Assembly: GCF_003058325.1 (NCBI RefSeq)
Contig: NZ_CP028843.1
Location: 3,010,001 to 3,074,000 of the forward strand
Length of the DNA stretch: 64,000 nt
Direction: 5' to 3'
Source: Methylobacterium currus
GTDB lineage: Bacteria; Pseudomonadota; Alphaproteobacteria; Rhizobiales; Beijerinckiaceae
Shown piece by piece: positions 47,187 through 55,862 of this stretch. A program made the translations under genes and the position numbers. Under the pieces are notes generated by a model, which did not search any database, was not told the DNA's origin, and was given only the letters and a program-made list of their open reading frames with translations. Within the stretch, counting starts at the first letter, position 1; the number at the start of each line of letters is the position of its first letter.

Positions 47187-48083
47187 TCAGGTTTTCAGCA
47201 CGATACAGGCGCCGCCGATCCCGCGGATGCGGCCGCACAGGGCCTCGGCGCTGGCGCGGGTCTCGGACGGGACGCGGATGCGGTAGAAGGCCCGCGTGCC
47301 GCGGTGGCGCAGCCGCGTGCCGATGATCATCGGGCGCACGTCGCCGAGGATCGCCGCGTAGCGGTCGCGGGCCCGGCCGAAGCTCGCCAGGGCGATCGAC
47401 TTCGAGAAATTGCCGGCGAGCTGGACACCCCAGGGCGCGAGCGCCGCCGCGGTCTCGGCGAAGAAGGTCTCGGTGCGCCCGCGGATGCGCAAGGCCGCCG
47501 TGACCTGCAGGCAGCGGGTGTCCTCGGGCTCGGAAAGGTCGCTCTTCGGCTCGGCCTTGGCGGCGGCGGCCCAGTCCTCGGCGCTGCGCCCGGTGATCGC
47601 CGCGACATAGGCGCGGGTCTCGGCCGGCAGGCCGCCGGTGCCGGCGAGCCAGGCGGAGACGCGGCCGGGCCCGCCATTATAGGCCGCCGCCGCGAGGCCG
47701 AGATTGCCGAAGCGCCCACGCAGGTCGATCAGGAACCGCGCCGCCGCCGGGATCGCCTGTTCGGGATCGAACGGATCGGCGAGGCCGCGCTCCTGCGCCG
47801 TGCCGGGCATGAACTGCGCCACGCCCTGCGCGCCGGCCCGGCTGACGACGCTGGGTCGGAAGCTGCTCTCGCGCCAGATCAGCCGGGTCAGGAAGGCGAC
47901 CGGCAACCCCTTGGACTTGGCCGCGCCCTCGATCAGCCGGCACAGGGCCTGCTCTACCGTCTCCTCCCTGCTCTCGGCGGCGGAGGCGGCCGGCGCGGGC
48001 GCCGCGGGGGCGGCATAGGCCCTGGCCGCTAGCGCCGGGACGGCGAGGGTCAGGACGAGGAGGAGAAGGACGAGGCGGGTCAC
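47187..48083 (-). CDS. Lytic transglycosylase (SLT family) with SPOR-like tail
   Basis: 298 residues. Signal peptide (MTRLVLLLLVLTLAVPALA), an Ala/Pro spacer, SLT domain with the catalytic Glu72 in WRESSFRPSVVSRAG, GVAQFMPGTA and AAAYNGGPGRVSAWL, and a C-terminal segment FYRIRVPSETRASAEALC, GACIVLK that looks like a small SPOR-type peptidoglycan-binding unit. Cleaves glycan strands to anhydro-muropeptides. I chose GTG 48081-48083 because AAAGG precedes it; a TTG ten codons upstream is the alternative. Divergent from the NDUFAF5-like gene across a tandem-repeat region. Confidence 0.88.
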   Translation of the reverse strand: MTRLVLLLLVLTLAVPALAARAYAAPAAPAPAASAAESREETVEQALCRLIEGAAKSKGLPVAFLTRLIWRESSFRPSVVSRAGAQGVAQFMPGTAQERGLADPFDPEQAIPAAARFLIDLRGRFGNLGLAAAAYNGGPGRVSAWLAGTGGLPAETRAYVAAITGRSAEDWAAAAKAEPKSDLSEPEDTRCLQVTAALRIRGRTETFFAETAAALAPWGVQLAGNFSKSIALASFGRARDRYAAILGDVRPMIIGTRLRHRGTRAFYRIRVPSETRASAEALCGRIRGIGGACIVLKT

Positions 48084-48160
48084 GCCTGCACCTTTACCGG
48101 ATTTCCTGACCAATTCGGCAAGGGGCGATCGTCGCGGAGGTGTTTCGGGTGCCCATGGCA

Positions 48161-48228
48161 GGGACTCTCGCGGAGAAGGGACTTTTGCGGAGAAGGGACT
48201 CTTGCGGGAAAGGGCTCCTGCGGTGACT
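48161..48228. repeat. Four tandem copies of a 17-bp unit
   Basis: GGGACTCTCGCGGAGAA (48161-48177), GGGACTTTTGCGGAGAA (48178-48194), GGGACTCTTGCGGGAAA (48195-48211) and a decayed fourth copy (48212-48228). They fill most of the 197-nt region between the divergent transglycosylase and NDUFAF5-like genes. The core GGGACTTTTGCG is close to the arm of the inverted repeat after fabI. Confidence 0.85.
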
Positions 48229-48280
48229 CGTGTCGCTGAGGCCCTGGCGCCGGGGGCGGGTCCGCGCCATCTAGCGGGCG

Positions 48281-49162
48281 ATGTCCTCGCCGCTCCTGTT
48301 CGACTCCGCCCTGATCCGCAAGCGCCTCGCCCGCGCCCGCCGCGCCGGCTTCGCCGACTTCCTGGTCGCGCGGGCGGTCGACGATCTGTCGGACCGTCTC
48401 GGCGCGGTGCTGCGGGAATTTCCCCAGGCCCTCGACCTCGCCACCCCGGTGCCGGCGGCGGCGACCTGGCTGCGGCTCAGCGGCCGGGCCGGCGCCGTCA
48501 CGCGTCTCGCCCCCGTTCCCGAGCCGGGCAGCCCCGGCCTTGCGATCGCGGCCGGCGACCCCGAGGCGCTGCCCTTCGCGGATCGGAGCTTCGACCTCGC
48601 GGTGTCGCTGCTCGCGCTCCAGCACGCCAACGACCTGCCGGGCGCACTGGTCCAGGTCCGCCGGGCGCTGAAGCCGGACGGGTTGTTCGTCGGCTGCCTG
48701 CTCGGCGGCCGCACGCTGACGGAGCTGCGCCAGGTCCTCGCCCAGGCCGAGAGCGAGGTCGAGGGGGGCTTGAGCCCGCGGGTGGCGCCCTTCGCGGAGG
48801 TGCGCGACCTCGGCGGGCTCCTGCAGCGCGCCGGCTTCGCCCTGCCGGTGACCGATGTCGAGACCGTGACGGTGCGCTACGGCGATCCCTTCGTGCTGAT
48901 GCGCGACCTGCGCGCCATGGGGCTCACCAACGCCCTGCGGGAGCGCCGCGGCCGCCTGCGCCGCGAGACCCTGATGCGGGCTGCCGCCCTCTACGCCGAG
49001 CGCTTCGCCGATCCGGACGGGCGCCTGCGCGCGACCTTCGAGCTGATCTGGCTCTCGGGCTGGGTGCCGCACGAGAGCCAGCAGAAGCCGCTGCGGCCGG
49101 GCAGTGCCCAGGCGCGGCTGGCCGACGCCCTCGGCACCGTCGAACGCAAGGAGCCGTCATGA
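48281..49162 (+). CDS. NDUFAF5-like SAM-methyltransferase-fold protein with degenerate motif I
   Basis: 293 residues, co-linear with mitochondrial NDUFAF5 and BioC-like proteins: FDSALIRKRLARARR at the N-terminus, SLLALQHANDLPGALVQVRRALKPDG, LLGGRTLTELRQVL, GGLSPRVAPFAEVRDLGGLLQRAGF and the C-terminal GWVPHESQQKPLRPGSA. NDUFAF5 hydroxylates an arginine in complex I subunit NDUFS7. Here motif I, normally LDLGCGxG, reads LDLATPVPAAATW, so SAM binding is in doubt. The stop overlaps the DUF427 start (ATGA). Confidence 0.82.
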   Translation: MSSPLLFDSALIRKRLARARRAGFADFLVARAVDDLSDRLGAVLREFPQALDLATPVPAAATWLRLSGRAGAVTRLAPVPEPGSPGLAIAAGDPEALPFADRSFDLAVSLLALQHANDLPGALVQVRRALKPDGLFVGCLLGGRTLTELRQVLAQAESEVEGGLSPRVAPFAEVRDLGGLLQRAGFALPVTDVETVTVRYGDPFVLMRDLRAMGLTNALRERRGRLRRETLMRAAALYAERFADPDGRLRATFELIWLSGWVPHESQQKPLRPGSAQARLADALGTVERKEPS

Positions 49163-49512
49163 CGGACCACCCGATCACGATCACGCCGAACCCGCACCGT
49201 ATCCGCGTGATGCTTGGCGGCACAATCGTCGCCGAGACCACCCGGGCGCTCACCCTGCGCGAGGGCAGCCTGGCCCCGGTGCAGTACATCCCGCGGGAGG
49301 ATGCCGAGATGGACCTCTTCGCGCGCACCGAGCACCGCACGCATTGCCCGCACAAGGGCGATGCGAGCTACTACTCGCTCACGGCAGGCGGGGTCGAGCG
49401 GGCGAATGCGGTGTGGAGCTACGAGGCGCCGTTTCCCGCGGTGGCGGCGATCAAGGAGTACCTGGCATTCTACCCGAGCAAGGTCGACGCGATCGAGGAG
49501 TTCAGGGACTGA
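49159..49512 (+). CDS. DUF427 family protein
   Basis: 117 residues. IRVMLGGTIVAETTRALTLREG, PVQYIPREDAEMDLF, HCPHKGDASYYSLTAGG and WSYEAPFPAVAAIKEYLAFYPSKVD are hallmarks of DUF427, a small tandem beta-tent fold of unknown function found in many actinobacteria and alphaproteobacteria. Coupled to the NDUFAF5-like gene by an ATGA overlap. Ends 3 nt before the convergent mutT stop. Confidence 0.9.
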   Translation: MTDHPITITPNPHRIRVMLGGTIVAETTRALTLREGSLAPVQYIPREDAEMDLFARTEHRTHCPHKGDASYYSLTAGGVERANAVWSYEAPFPAVAAIKEYLAFYPSKVDAIEEFRD

Positions 49513-49515
49513 GCG

Positions 49516-49932
49516 TCACGGCCCCAGCAGGTCGACGATCGCCGGCAGCAGCGGCAGGTCCGCCGGGGGCATCGGGTAGCTCGCGAGGTCGCGCGGGCGC
49601 ACCCATTTGAGCGCCTGCCCCTCCTGCGACTGCACGAACCCCTCCCAGCGCCGGCAGACATAGAGCGGCATCAGGAGGTGGAAGCTCTCATAGGCGTGGC
49701 TGGCGAAGCTGAGAGGCGCCAGGCAATCGGCCTTCACGGCGATACCGAGCTCTTCCGCGAGCTCGCGGATCAGCGTCTCCTCCGGCCGCTCGCCGGGTTC
49801 GATCTTGCCGCCCGGGAACTCCCACAGGCCGGCGAGCTGCTTGCCGGGCGGGCGCTGTGCCAGGAGCACGCGCCCGTCCGTGTCGACGAGGGCGACCGCC
49901 ACCACGAGGAGGAGCTTGAGAGGATCTGCCAT
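49516..49932 (-). CDS. mutT: MutT-type 8-oxo-dGTP diphosphatase
   Basis: 138 residues. Nudix box GGKIEPGERPEETLIRELAEELGI and WEFPGGK, with VLLAQRPPGKQLAGLWEF ahead, are typical of MutT; the central FHLLMPLYVCRRWEG supports it. Hydrolyses oxidised dGTP to prevent A-to-C mutations. Separated by 39 nt from the SIMPL gene and same strand, so it may end the argJ-SIMPL-mutT operon. mutT following argJ is common in Rhizobiales. Confidence 0.92.
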   Translation of the reverse strand: MADPLKLLLVVAVALVDTDGRVLLAQRPPGKQLAGLWEFPGGKIEPGERPEETLIRELAEELGIAVKADCLAPLSFASHAYESFHLLMPLYVCRRWEGFVQSQEGQALKWVRPRDLASYPMPPADLPLLPAIVDLLGP

Positions 49933-49971
49933 GCGGGGGCGGCTCGCCTGAAAGGGGGGAGGTCGCGCCCG

Positions 49972-50679
49972 TCAGGGCGCGATCGTGTACGTGACCTCGA
50001 CGGCGGCCTCGACCGTGAGCGTGCCGGGCTCGACCGGCACGGCGAGGCCGCCGGGGGCGGCCTTGGCGGCGAAGGCGCGGGCGTGCACCGGCGCCGGCGC
50101 GCCCTCCCGCGGCGGCGAGACGATGCTCTCGAGGCGGCCGAGGCGGGTGCCCGCCGCCTCCGCCAGGGTCTCGGCCTGGCGACGGGCGTCCCGCACCGCG
50201 TCGGCCCGGACGGCATTCTCCGTCTGGCCGGGATCCGACAGCCCGAAGGCAACGCCGCCGATCCGGTTGGCCCCGCCGTCGAGCAGGCGGCGCATCAGGG
50301 CGCCGAGGCGCTTGAGATCGCGCACCCGCACCGAGACCGCGTTGGTGGCCTGGTAGCCGTCGGGAACGTCCCGCATCTGCCCGCCGGGATCGCGCACGGT
50401 CTTGCTGGCGGGACGCAGGGACACCGAGGCCGTGGCGAGGTCGGGACCCACGATGCCGAACTCGCCGGCGAGGTCCACCACCTTGCGGGTGGCGGCCGAG
50501 TTCTGGTCGAGGGAAGCGGCCGGATTCGGGCCGCGGCTCTCCACCGCGACCTCCACGGTGGCGAAGTCCGGCGCCACCTCCCGGCTCGCCCGGCCGACGA
50601 CGCTGATCCGGCCGGGCGCCTCCTCGGCGAGGGCAGGCGCCGCCAGCACGAGCGCCAGAAGGATCGCGACCGCCCTCAC
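49972..50679 (-). CDS. SIMPL-domain periplasmic protein
   Basis: 235 residues. Signal peptide [21 protein letters not shown]; the mature SIMPL/DUF541 domain shows [39 protein letters not shown], and the Arg/Ala-rich helix [21 protein letters not shown] followed by [18 protein letters not shown]. Members form oligomeric channel-like rings (BP26 of Brucella). Start is GTG 50677-50679, overlapping the argJ stop as GTGA, so it is coupled to arginine synthesis only by position. Confidence 0.87.
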   Translation of the reverse strand: MRAVAILLALVLAAPALAEEAPGRISVVGRASREVAPDFATVEVAVESRGPNPAASLDQNSAATRKVVDLAGEFGIVGPDLATASVSLRPASKTVRDPGGQMRDVPDGYQATNAVSVRVRDLKRLGALMRRLLDGGANRIGGVAFGLSDPGQTENAVRADAVRDARRQAETLAEAAGTRLGRLESIVSPPREGAPAPVHARAFAAKAAPGGLAVPVEPGTLTVEAAVEVTYTIAP

Positions 50680-51917
50680 GAGCGGTAATCCCCGTTGATC
50701 TCGACATAGGCCTTGGTGAGGTCGCAGGTCCAGACCCGGGCGGCGCCGGCCCCGAGACCCAGATCGACCCGGATCGTCACCTCGTCGCCGCGCATCGCCG
50801 CCGAGGCCGCCTCCTCGTCGTAGCCGGCATCGCGGGCGCCCTCGACGGCGACGCGCACGTCGCCAAACCAGATTGCCAGCCGGTCGCGGTCGGCGGGCTC
50901 GCCGGCCTTGCCGACCGCCATCACCACGCGGCCCCAATTGGCGTCCTCGCCCGCCACCGCGGTCTTCACCAGCGGCGAGTTGGCGATCGACATCGCGATC
51001 CGGTGGGCGGAGGCATCGTCGGTCGCGCCCCCGACCTCGACGGTGACGAACTTGCGCGCGCCCTCGCCGTCGCGGGCCACGAGCTGGGCCAGCTCGATCA
51101 GGAGGTCGTCGAGTCCTTGCGCGAACTCGGCCAGGGCCGGATCCTCCACGGACGCGACCGGGGCGTTGCCGGCCTTGGCGGTGGCGAACAGCATCAGGGT
51201 GTCGGAGGTCGAGGTGTCGCCGTCGACCGTGCAGCAATTGAAGCTCTTGGCGACGCCGCGAGTAAGCAGCGCCTGCAGCACCCCGGCCGGAAGGTCGGCA
51301 TCGGTGAACACGAAGGACAACATCGTCGCCATGTCGGGGGCGATCATGCCGGCACCCTTGGCGATGCCGTTGATCGTCACCTCGGCCCCGCCGAGCCGCA
51401 CCCGGCGGGTGGCGAGCTTCGGGAAGGTGTCGGTGGTCATGATGGCGCGGGCGGCTTCGGCCCAGCGCTCGGCGTCGGGGCCGGTGCGGCCGGCGCAGTC
51501 GGCCAGCACGCCGTCGAACTTGGTGGCGTCGAGCGGCTCGCCGATCACGCCGGTCGAGGCGATGAAGACCTCGCCGGGTGCGCAATCCGCCGCCTTGCCG
51601 GCGATCTCGGCGGTGAGGCGCACCGATTCGCGGCCCTTGAGACCCGTGAAGGCGTTGGCGTTGCCGGAATTGACCACCAGCGCCCGGGCCGATTGCCCGC
51701 CGCGCAGGGTCTCGCGGCACCAATCGACCGCCGCCGAAGGGCATTTCGAGCGGGTGAAGACGCCGGCGGCCCGGGTGCCGGGATCGAGCAGGACCAGCAG
51801 CACGTCGGTGCGGCCGCGGTAGCGGATGCCGGCCTGCGCGGTGGCGAGGCGCACGCCGGCGATCGGCGGCAGGGCGGGCTGGTGCTTGGGCGCGAGCGGC
51901 GAGACGGGGTGAGACAT
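50676..51917 (-). CDS. argJ: Bifunctional ornithine acetyltransferase/N-acetylglutamate synthase
   Basis: 413 residues. Precursor self-cleaves before the Thr in [17 protein letters not shown]/ATMLSF sequence: [21 protein letters not shown] carries the autoprocessing Thr. [22 protein letters not shown], and [16 protein letters not shown] are also diagnostic. Transfers acetyl from N-acetylornithine to glutamate, recycling acetyl groups in arginine synthesis. SIMPL protein and mutT follow on the same strand. ATG 51915-51917. Confidence 0.95.
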   Translation of the reverse strand: MSHPVSPLAPKHQPALPPIAGVRLATAQAGIRYRGRTDVLLVLLDPGTRAAGVFTRSKCPSAAVDWCRETLRGGQSARALVVNSGNANAFTGLKGRESVRLTAEIAGKAADCAPGEVFIASTGVIGEPLDATKFDGVLADCAGRTGPDAERWAEAARAIMTTDTFPKLATRRVRLGGAEVTINGIAKGAGMIAPDMATMLSFVFTDADLPAGVLQALLTRGVAKSFNCCTVDGDTSTSDTLMLFATAKAGNAPVASVEDPALAEFAQGLDDLLIELAQLVARDGEGARKFVTVEVGGATDDASAHRIAMSIANSPLVKTAVAGEDANWGRVVMAVGKAGEPADRDRLAIWFGDVRVAVEGARDAGYDEEAASAAMRGDEVTIRVDLGLGAGAARVWTCDLTKAYVEINGDYRS

Positions 51918-52242
51918 GCGGGGCTCCGGTCCGCCGACGCCTCGTCGTCCGCGTCGGCGCCGCGGTGTTGCCCCGTCAAGGCGCCCTGCGTCAACCGCGC
52001 CGGAGCCTCGACCGCAACACCGGTTGCATTGGCAGTTGTGCATGTTCGGGTTGAAGAGCCGGCGTCATCGCGCTCGCGCCAACCGCACGCTCGAAGCGGA
52101 GACGATGAAAGGCGTTTTTCGCCAAACGGCTGACGCAGGGGCGAGACGGAGTTTCCTTATCTAGAGTTGCAGATTATTATCTAGAGGATCAGGCTCGGAG
52201 GGCGCGGTCGCGCGCCCCCGTCCGCCGTCCGGAGGTTCCCGT
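51918..52242. other. Intergenic region between argJ and LysR-type gene
   Basis: 325 nt of divergent control region with no convincing coding frame. It contains the AT-rich direct repeats and LysR-type box near 52157-52186, a possible TATTAT (52175-52180) as -10 for the rightward gene and the SD for the regulator. Confidence 0.5.
52157..52186. promoter_or_regulatory. Direct repeats TTATCTAGAG and LysR-type box
   Basis: TTATCTAGAG occurs at 52157-52166 and 52177-52186, exactly 20 bp (two helical turns) apart. Between them ATCT-N8-AGAT (52159-52174) fits the T-N11-A dyad recognised by LysR-type regulators. It lies 57 nt upstream of the regulator start, so autoregulation is likely. Confidence 0.6.
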
Positions 52243-53220
52243 TTGGCCCACCCGCAAGTCCTTCGTGACATGGCGCTCTTCGTCGAGGTCGCGAAACGGA
52301 AGAGCTTCAGCCAGGCCGCTGTGGCCCTCGACGTGCCGATCTCCTCCCTCTCCCGGCGCATCACCCAGTTCGAGACCTCGATCGGCCTGCGCCTGCTCGA
52401 CCGCACCACCCGCAAGCTGGTGCTGACCCCGCACGGCGAGGCCTATTACGAGCAGGCGACGCGCCTGGTGGAAGAGGCGCAGCGCACCTTCGACGAGCTG
52501 ATCGCCCAGGCGAGGGGGCCGAGCGGCCTTCTCAAGATCGCGGCGCCGCCCGATCCGTGGGTGGTGCATCATCTCTCGGCCATCGCGGGGGAATATGCGC
52601 GGCTTTACGCGCAGGTGCGGGTGCATCTCGATCTCTGGCCCCATCTCGTCGACCTTGCCCAGGAGGGCTACGACCTGGCGCTCGCCGTCGGGGCGCCGCG
52701 GGAGACTTCGATGATCACCCGCAAGGTGGCGCAGCTCGAGAACGGCCTGTTCGCCGCCCCCGATTACCTCGACCGGGCCGGGCGGCCGGAGCGTCCGGCC
52801 GATCTCGCGAGGCACCAGGCCACGATGGTCGGCGTCCCCTCCGCGTCGAGCACGGCCGCGGCGAGCACCTGGCCGCTGGAGCGGGGCGAGGAGATGGTCT
52901 CGGCGCCGATCGGCCGCGCCATCTCCAGCAACAGCCAGGGCATGGCCCGTCGCCTGGCCCTCGCGGGGCACGGCATCGGCCTCCTGCAGGCGATCGACGT
53001 CGAGTCCGACGTGGAGTGCGGCCGCCTGGAGCGGGTGCTGCCCGAGTGGCAGGGCCTGCCGAGCCCGGTCTACATCGTCACGACCTCGCGGCTCTTGCCG
53101 GCCAAGACCCGCAGCTTCATCGCCTTCGCGTCGCGACAGCTCGCCGAGCAGCTGGCTCCCCGCGGCGTCACCCTGGACGAAGCCGAGCTCACTGCCCTGT
53201 ACGACCTGCAGGAGGCGTGA
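52243..53220 (+). CDS. LysR-family transcriptional regulator
   Basis: 325 residues. N-terminal winged helix with SFSQAAVALDVPISSLSRRITQFETSIGLRLLDRTTRKLVLT, a helical linker, then a periplasmic-binding-like effector domain. Start is TTG 52243-52245 because GGAGG sits 7 nt before it; the first ATG (residue 10) would cut into the first helix of the domain. The C-terminal 20 residues extend past the usual end. The divergent gene is argJ, but nothing shows that it is a target; the PPTase gene follows 47 nt later. Confidence 0.88.
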   Translation: MAHPQVLRDMALFVEVAKRKSFSQAAVALDVPISSLSRRITQFETSIGLRLLDRTTRKLVLTPHGEAYYEQATRLVEEAQRTFDELIAQARGPSGLLKIAAPPDPWVVHHLSAIAGEYARLYAQVRVHLDLWPHLVDLAQEGYDLALAVGAPRETSMITRKVAQLENGLFAAPDYLDRAGRPERPADLARHQATMVGVPSASSTAAASTWPLERGEEMVSAPIGRAISSNSQGMARRLALAGHGIGLLQAIDVESDVECGRLERVLPEWQGLPSPVYIVTTSRLLPAKTRSFIAFASRQLAEQLAPRGVTLDEAELTALYDLQEA

Positions 53221-53267
53221 CGCGCCCCGTCCGCCGGTGCATTAGCTCGGGTGGGCGGGGCAGCGGC

Positions 53268-53951
53268 GTGACGGCACTCTCGGATCTCATCTTCACGGGC
53301 GGGGCACTGGCGGTGGCGGTCCCGGCCGATGCGGCGGCGGCCCTGCCGGCGGAGCGGCTGATCCTGCCGCCGGACGAGGAGGCGCGCATCGCCCGCTTCC
53401 GGCAGGCACAGGACCGTCACGAGCGGGCGGCGGCGCACGGGCTGCTGCGCCACCTGCTCGGGTCCTGGCTCGGCCGCGACCCAGGCGCGATCGTCCTCGA
53501 GCGGGACGCGGGCGGCCGGCCGTTCCTGCCCGGCACGCCCGACCTCGACTTCAATCTGAGCCACGGTGGCGGCTGGATCGCGGTCGGGCTGTCGACCTCG
53601 GGCCGGATCGGCGTCGATGTCGAGGGCGCCGCCCGGCCGGTCGATTGGGACGGCGTGGCGCCGATCTTCCTGCACCCGGCCGAACTCGCCACCTATCGCG
53701 GCCTGCCGGCCGGGGCGCGGCCGCGGCGGGCGCTGGAATTCTGGTCGGTCAAGGAGGCGTGCCTGAAGGCGACCGGCGAGGGCCTCGTCGCCGAGCCCCG
53801 CTCGGTCTGCCTGACGCAGGACGGGGCGGCTTGGCGCCTGGCGCGGGCCGGCTTGTCGCTGCTCGCGGCGTCGCGAGTCCTGCCGGACGGAGCGCGGTTC
53901 GCCTGGGCGGTGGAGGAGGGGGTGGAGGTGGCGGTCGTGGTGGCAGGCTGA
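53268..53951 (+). CDS. 4'-phosphopantetheinyl transferase (Sfp-like)
   Basis: 227 residues. The Mg/CoA-binding GRIGVDVEG and FWSVKEACLKATGEGL (WxxKEA) motifs and the central DFNLSHGGGWIAVGL define the Sfp superfamily. It activates carrier proteins of polyketide, peptide or fatty-acid systems by adding phosphopantetheine. Start is GTG 53268-53270; no ATG is available. No NRPS/PKS cluster is nearby. Convergent with rpoH across a palindrome. Confidence 0.88.
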   Translation: MTALSDLIFTGGALAVAVPADAAAALPAERLILPPDEEARIARFRQAQDRHERAAAHGLLRHLLGSWLGRDPGAIVLERDAGGRPFLPGTPDLDFNLSHGGGWIAVGLSTSGRIGVDVEGAARPVDWDGVAPIFLHPAELATYRGLPAGARPRRALEFWSVKEACLKATGEGLVAEPRSVCLTQDGAAWRLARAGLSLLAASRVLPDGARFAWAVEEGVEVAVVVAG

Positions 53952-54042
53952 CCGGGAGGATCGGCAGATGCGTGACGCGGCAATCTCCCGTCTCGTCGGC
54001 AAAGACTGATCGAATCCGCATCGACGGACTTTTCGCCCTCCG

Positions 54043-54080
54043 GGTCGTTCCGGGCGCCGCTTCGCGGCTCCGGAATGACC
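54043..54080. terminator. Palindromic hairpin between convergent PPTase and rpoH
   Basis: GGTCGTTCCGG (54043-54053) pairs with CCGGAATGACC (54070-54080) with one T-G mismatch position, and GCCGC/GCGGC (54056-54060, 54064-54068) close the loop TTC. A long stable structure lacking a T-run; the sequence type is common as a dispersed intergenic palindrome in Methylobacterium-like genomes (from memory). Confidence 0.6.
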
Positions 54081-54111
54081 TGGAGGTCGTGACGTCGTCC
54101 GGAGGGAACCT

Positions 54112-54990
54112 TCAGACGTAAGCGCTCATGCCGGCATTCGATTGCGGGAAGCGCTCGGCCAGGGCGCGGCGCAGCTTCTCGAGGGCGCGGTTCTCGATCT
54201 GGCGCACGCGCTCCTTGGAGATGCCGAGGCGGTGACCCAGGGCCTCCAGGGTGGCCTGGTCCTCGGCGAGGCGCCGCTCGTGCAGGATGCGCAGCTCGCG
54301 CTCGGACAGGACGGTGAGGGCTTGCCGCAGCCAGGTCAGGCGGCGCTCGCCGTCGACGGCGTCGGAGACGGTCTCGTCGGGCAGGGGAGAGGTGTCGACC
54401 AGGAAATCGACCCGCTCGGCCGAAGCCTCGCCGTCGTCGCCGACGGGGGCGTTGAGGGACATGTCGGGGCCGGAGAGACGGGCATCCATCAGCGCCACGT
54501 CCTCGCGGGAGACGCCGATGGCGGTGGCGATGCGGCGGTGGATCTCGTCGCCGACGCGCTCGTCGGTCGATTGCATCAGGCGGGCGCGCAACCGCCGGAG
54601 ATTGAAGAACAATGCCTTCTGGGCCGAGGAGGTGCCGCCGCGCACGATCGACCAGTTGCGCAGGATGTAGTCCTGGATCGAGGCGCGGATCCACCAGGTC
54701 GCGTAGGTCGAGAAGCGCACGTCCCGCTCCGGCTCGAAGCGGGCGGCGGCTTCCATCAGGCCGACATGGCCTTCCTGGACCAGATCGGCCATCGGCAGCC
54801 CGTAATGGCGGAAGCGGCCCGCCAGGGCGATCACGAGCCGCATATGGGCGGCGATCAGACGGTGCAGGGCCTGCTCGTCCCGTTCGTCCTTCCAGCGCAC
54901 CGCGAGGCCGCGCTCTTCTTCCCTCTCGAGGAAGGGGGCATCCATCGCAACTCGAACGAACTGCCGACGTATGCCTGCGATTTCCGCCAT
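54112..54990 (-). CDS. rpoH: RNA polymerase sigma-32 (heat-shock) factor
   Basis: 292 residues. Region 2 with LVQEGHVGLMEAAARFEPERDVRFSTYATWWIRASIQDYILRNWS and the RpoH box QKALFFNLRRLRA that distinguishes sigma-32 from sigma-70; region 4 with ALGHRLGISKERVRQIENRALEKLR. Directs heat-shock promoters. I start at ATG 54990 (MAEIAGIRRQF); the frame is open upstream without signals. Located downstream of carD on the same strand. Rhizobiales often carry two or more RpoH; this cannot be placed as RpoH1 or RpoH2 without comparison. Confidence 0.92.
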   Translation of the reverse strand: MAEIAGIRRQFVRVAMDAPFLEREEERGLAVRWKDERDEQALHRLIAAHMRLVIALAGRFRHYGLPMADLVQEGHVGLMEAAARFEPERDVRFSTYATWWIRASIQDYILRNWSIVRGGTSSAQKALFFNLRRLRARLMQSTDERVGDEIHRRIATAIGVSREDVALMDARLSGPDMSLNAPVGDDGEASAERVDFLVDTSPLPDETVSDAVDGERRLTWLRQALTVLSERELRILHERRLAEDQATLEALGHRLGISKERVRQIENRALEKLRRALAERFPQSNAGMSAYV

Positions 54991-55225
54991 CCCCGCCTCC
55001 GCCGCTGTGGTGAGCGCTGTGTGTCGCGATGAGGACGATGCGCAGCGTGGAGCGCGCCCGTTACACCGCAAGGCCTGCGACAACGGCGCGACCGCACGGT
55101 CGGTTCCCGCATCGCGAAAAAATCCTCGGCGGCACGATTCTTTGGGGGATGCAATGGTGCGCGGGCTATCCTGGGGTGTCCGCAGGGGGATCGGACGGTC
55201 GGGAGCGGGGATCCGAACATGCGAA

Positions 55226-55247
55226 AGCCCGGCGCGATGGCCGGGCT
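55226..55247 (-). terminator. Hairpin downstream of carD
   Basis: AGCCCGGC (55226-55233) and GCCGGGCT (55240-55247) form a perfect 8-bp stem with a 6-nt loop, 28 nt after the carD stop. On the minus strand the 3' side is followed only by TTTCG, a short U-tract, so it is a moderate terminator. Confidence 0.65.
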
Positions 55248-55274
55248 CTCGTTCGCCTCAACGGTGGGGGAGGC

Positions 55275-55862
55275 TCAGGCGGCCTCGGCCTCGTCCTGGA
55301 TGTCCTCGCCGTCGGCTTCGGCCTCGGCGCCCTTCGCACGGCGCGGCGACTTGGCGAGGCTCTGCTCGATGAGCTTGAGCGACTCGGTGTCGGTGATGCG
55401 GTTCACCGCCGCGATCTCGCGCACCACCCGGTCGAGGGCCGCCTCGTAGAGCTGGCGCTCGGAATAGGACTGCTCGGGCTGGGCGTCGGAGCGGAAGAGG
55501 TCGCGCACCACCTCGGTGACGGCGATCAGGTCGCCGGAATTGATCTTCGCCTCGTATTCCTGGGCCCGGCGCGACCACATCGTGCGCTTCACCCGGGCGC
55601 GGCCGGTGAGCACGTCGAGCGCCTTCTTGACCAGCTCGGGCTCGGCGAGCTTGCGCATGCCGACCGAGTTCGCCTTGGCGGTCGGGACCCGCAGGACCAT
55701 CTTGTCCTTCTCGAACGACACCACGAACAGCTCGAGCTTGTAGCCGGCGATCTCCTGCTCCTCGATGGCCGTGATGCGGCCGACGCCGTGAGCCGGATAC
55801 ACGATCGCTTCGCCGGTCTTGAAGCCCTGCCGGGCGGCTGTCGTCTTCTTGGCGGTCGTCAT
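55275..55862 (-). CDS. carD: CarD/CdnL-type RNA-polymerase-binding protein
   Basis: 195 residues. N-terminal RNAP-interaction Tudor-like domain (FKTGEAIVYPAHGVGRITAIEEQE, KDKMVLRVPTAKANSVGMRKL) and a helical DNA-binding domain with KRTMWSRRAQEYEAKINSGDLIAVTEVVRDL and QSYSERQLYEAALDRVVREIAAV. Stabilises open complexes at rRNA and other promoters. Acidic/Ala-rich tail (about 172-195) is longer than in mycobacteria. Gene order FdxA-CarD-RpoH is typical of Rhizobiales. Confidence 0.94.
   Translation of the reverse strand: MTTAKKTTAARQGFKTGEAIVYPAHGVGRITAIEEQEIAGYKLELFVVSFEKDKMVLRVPTAKANSVGMRKLAEPELVKKALDVLTGRARVKRTMWSRRAQEYEAKINSGDLIAVTEVVRDLFRSDAQPEQSYSERQLYEAALDRVVREIAAVNRITDTESLKLIEQSLAKSPRRAKGAEAEADGEDIQDEAEAA

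Noticed and set aside
53268..53951. Marker of a natural-product cluster
   Set aside because: The PPTase stands alone next to rpoH and a LysR gene; no NRPS or PKS genes within the window.
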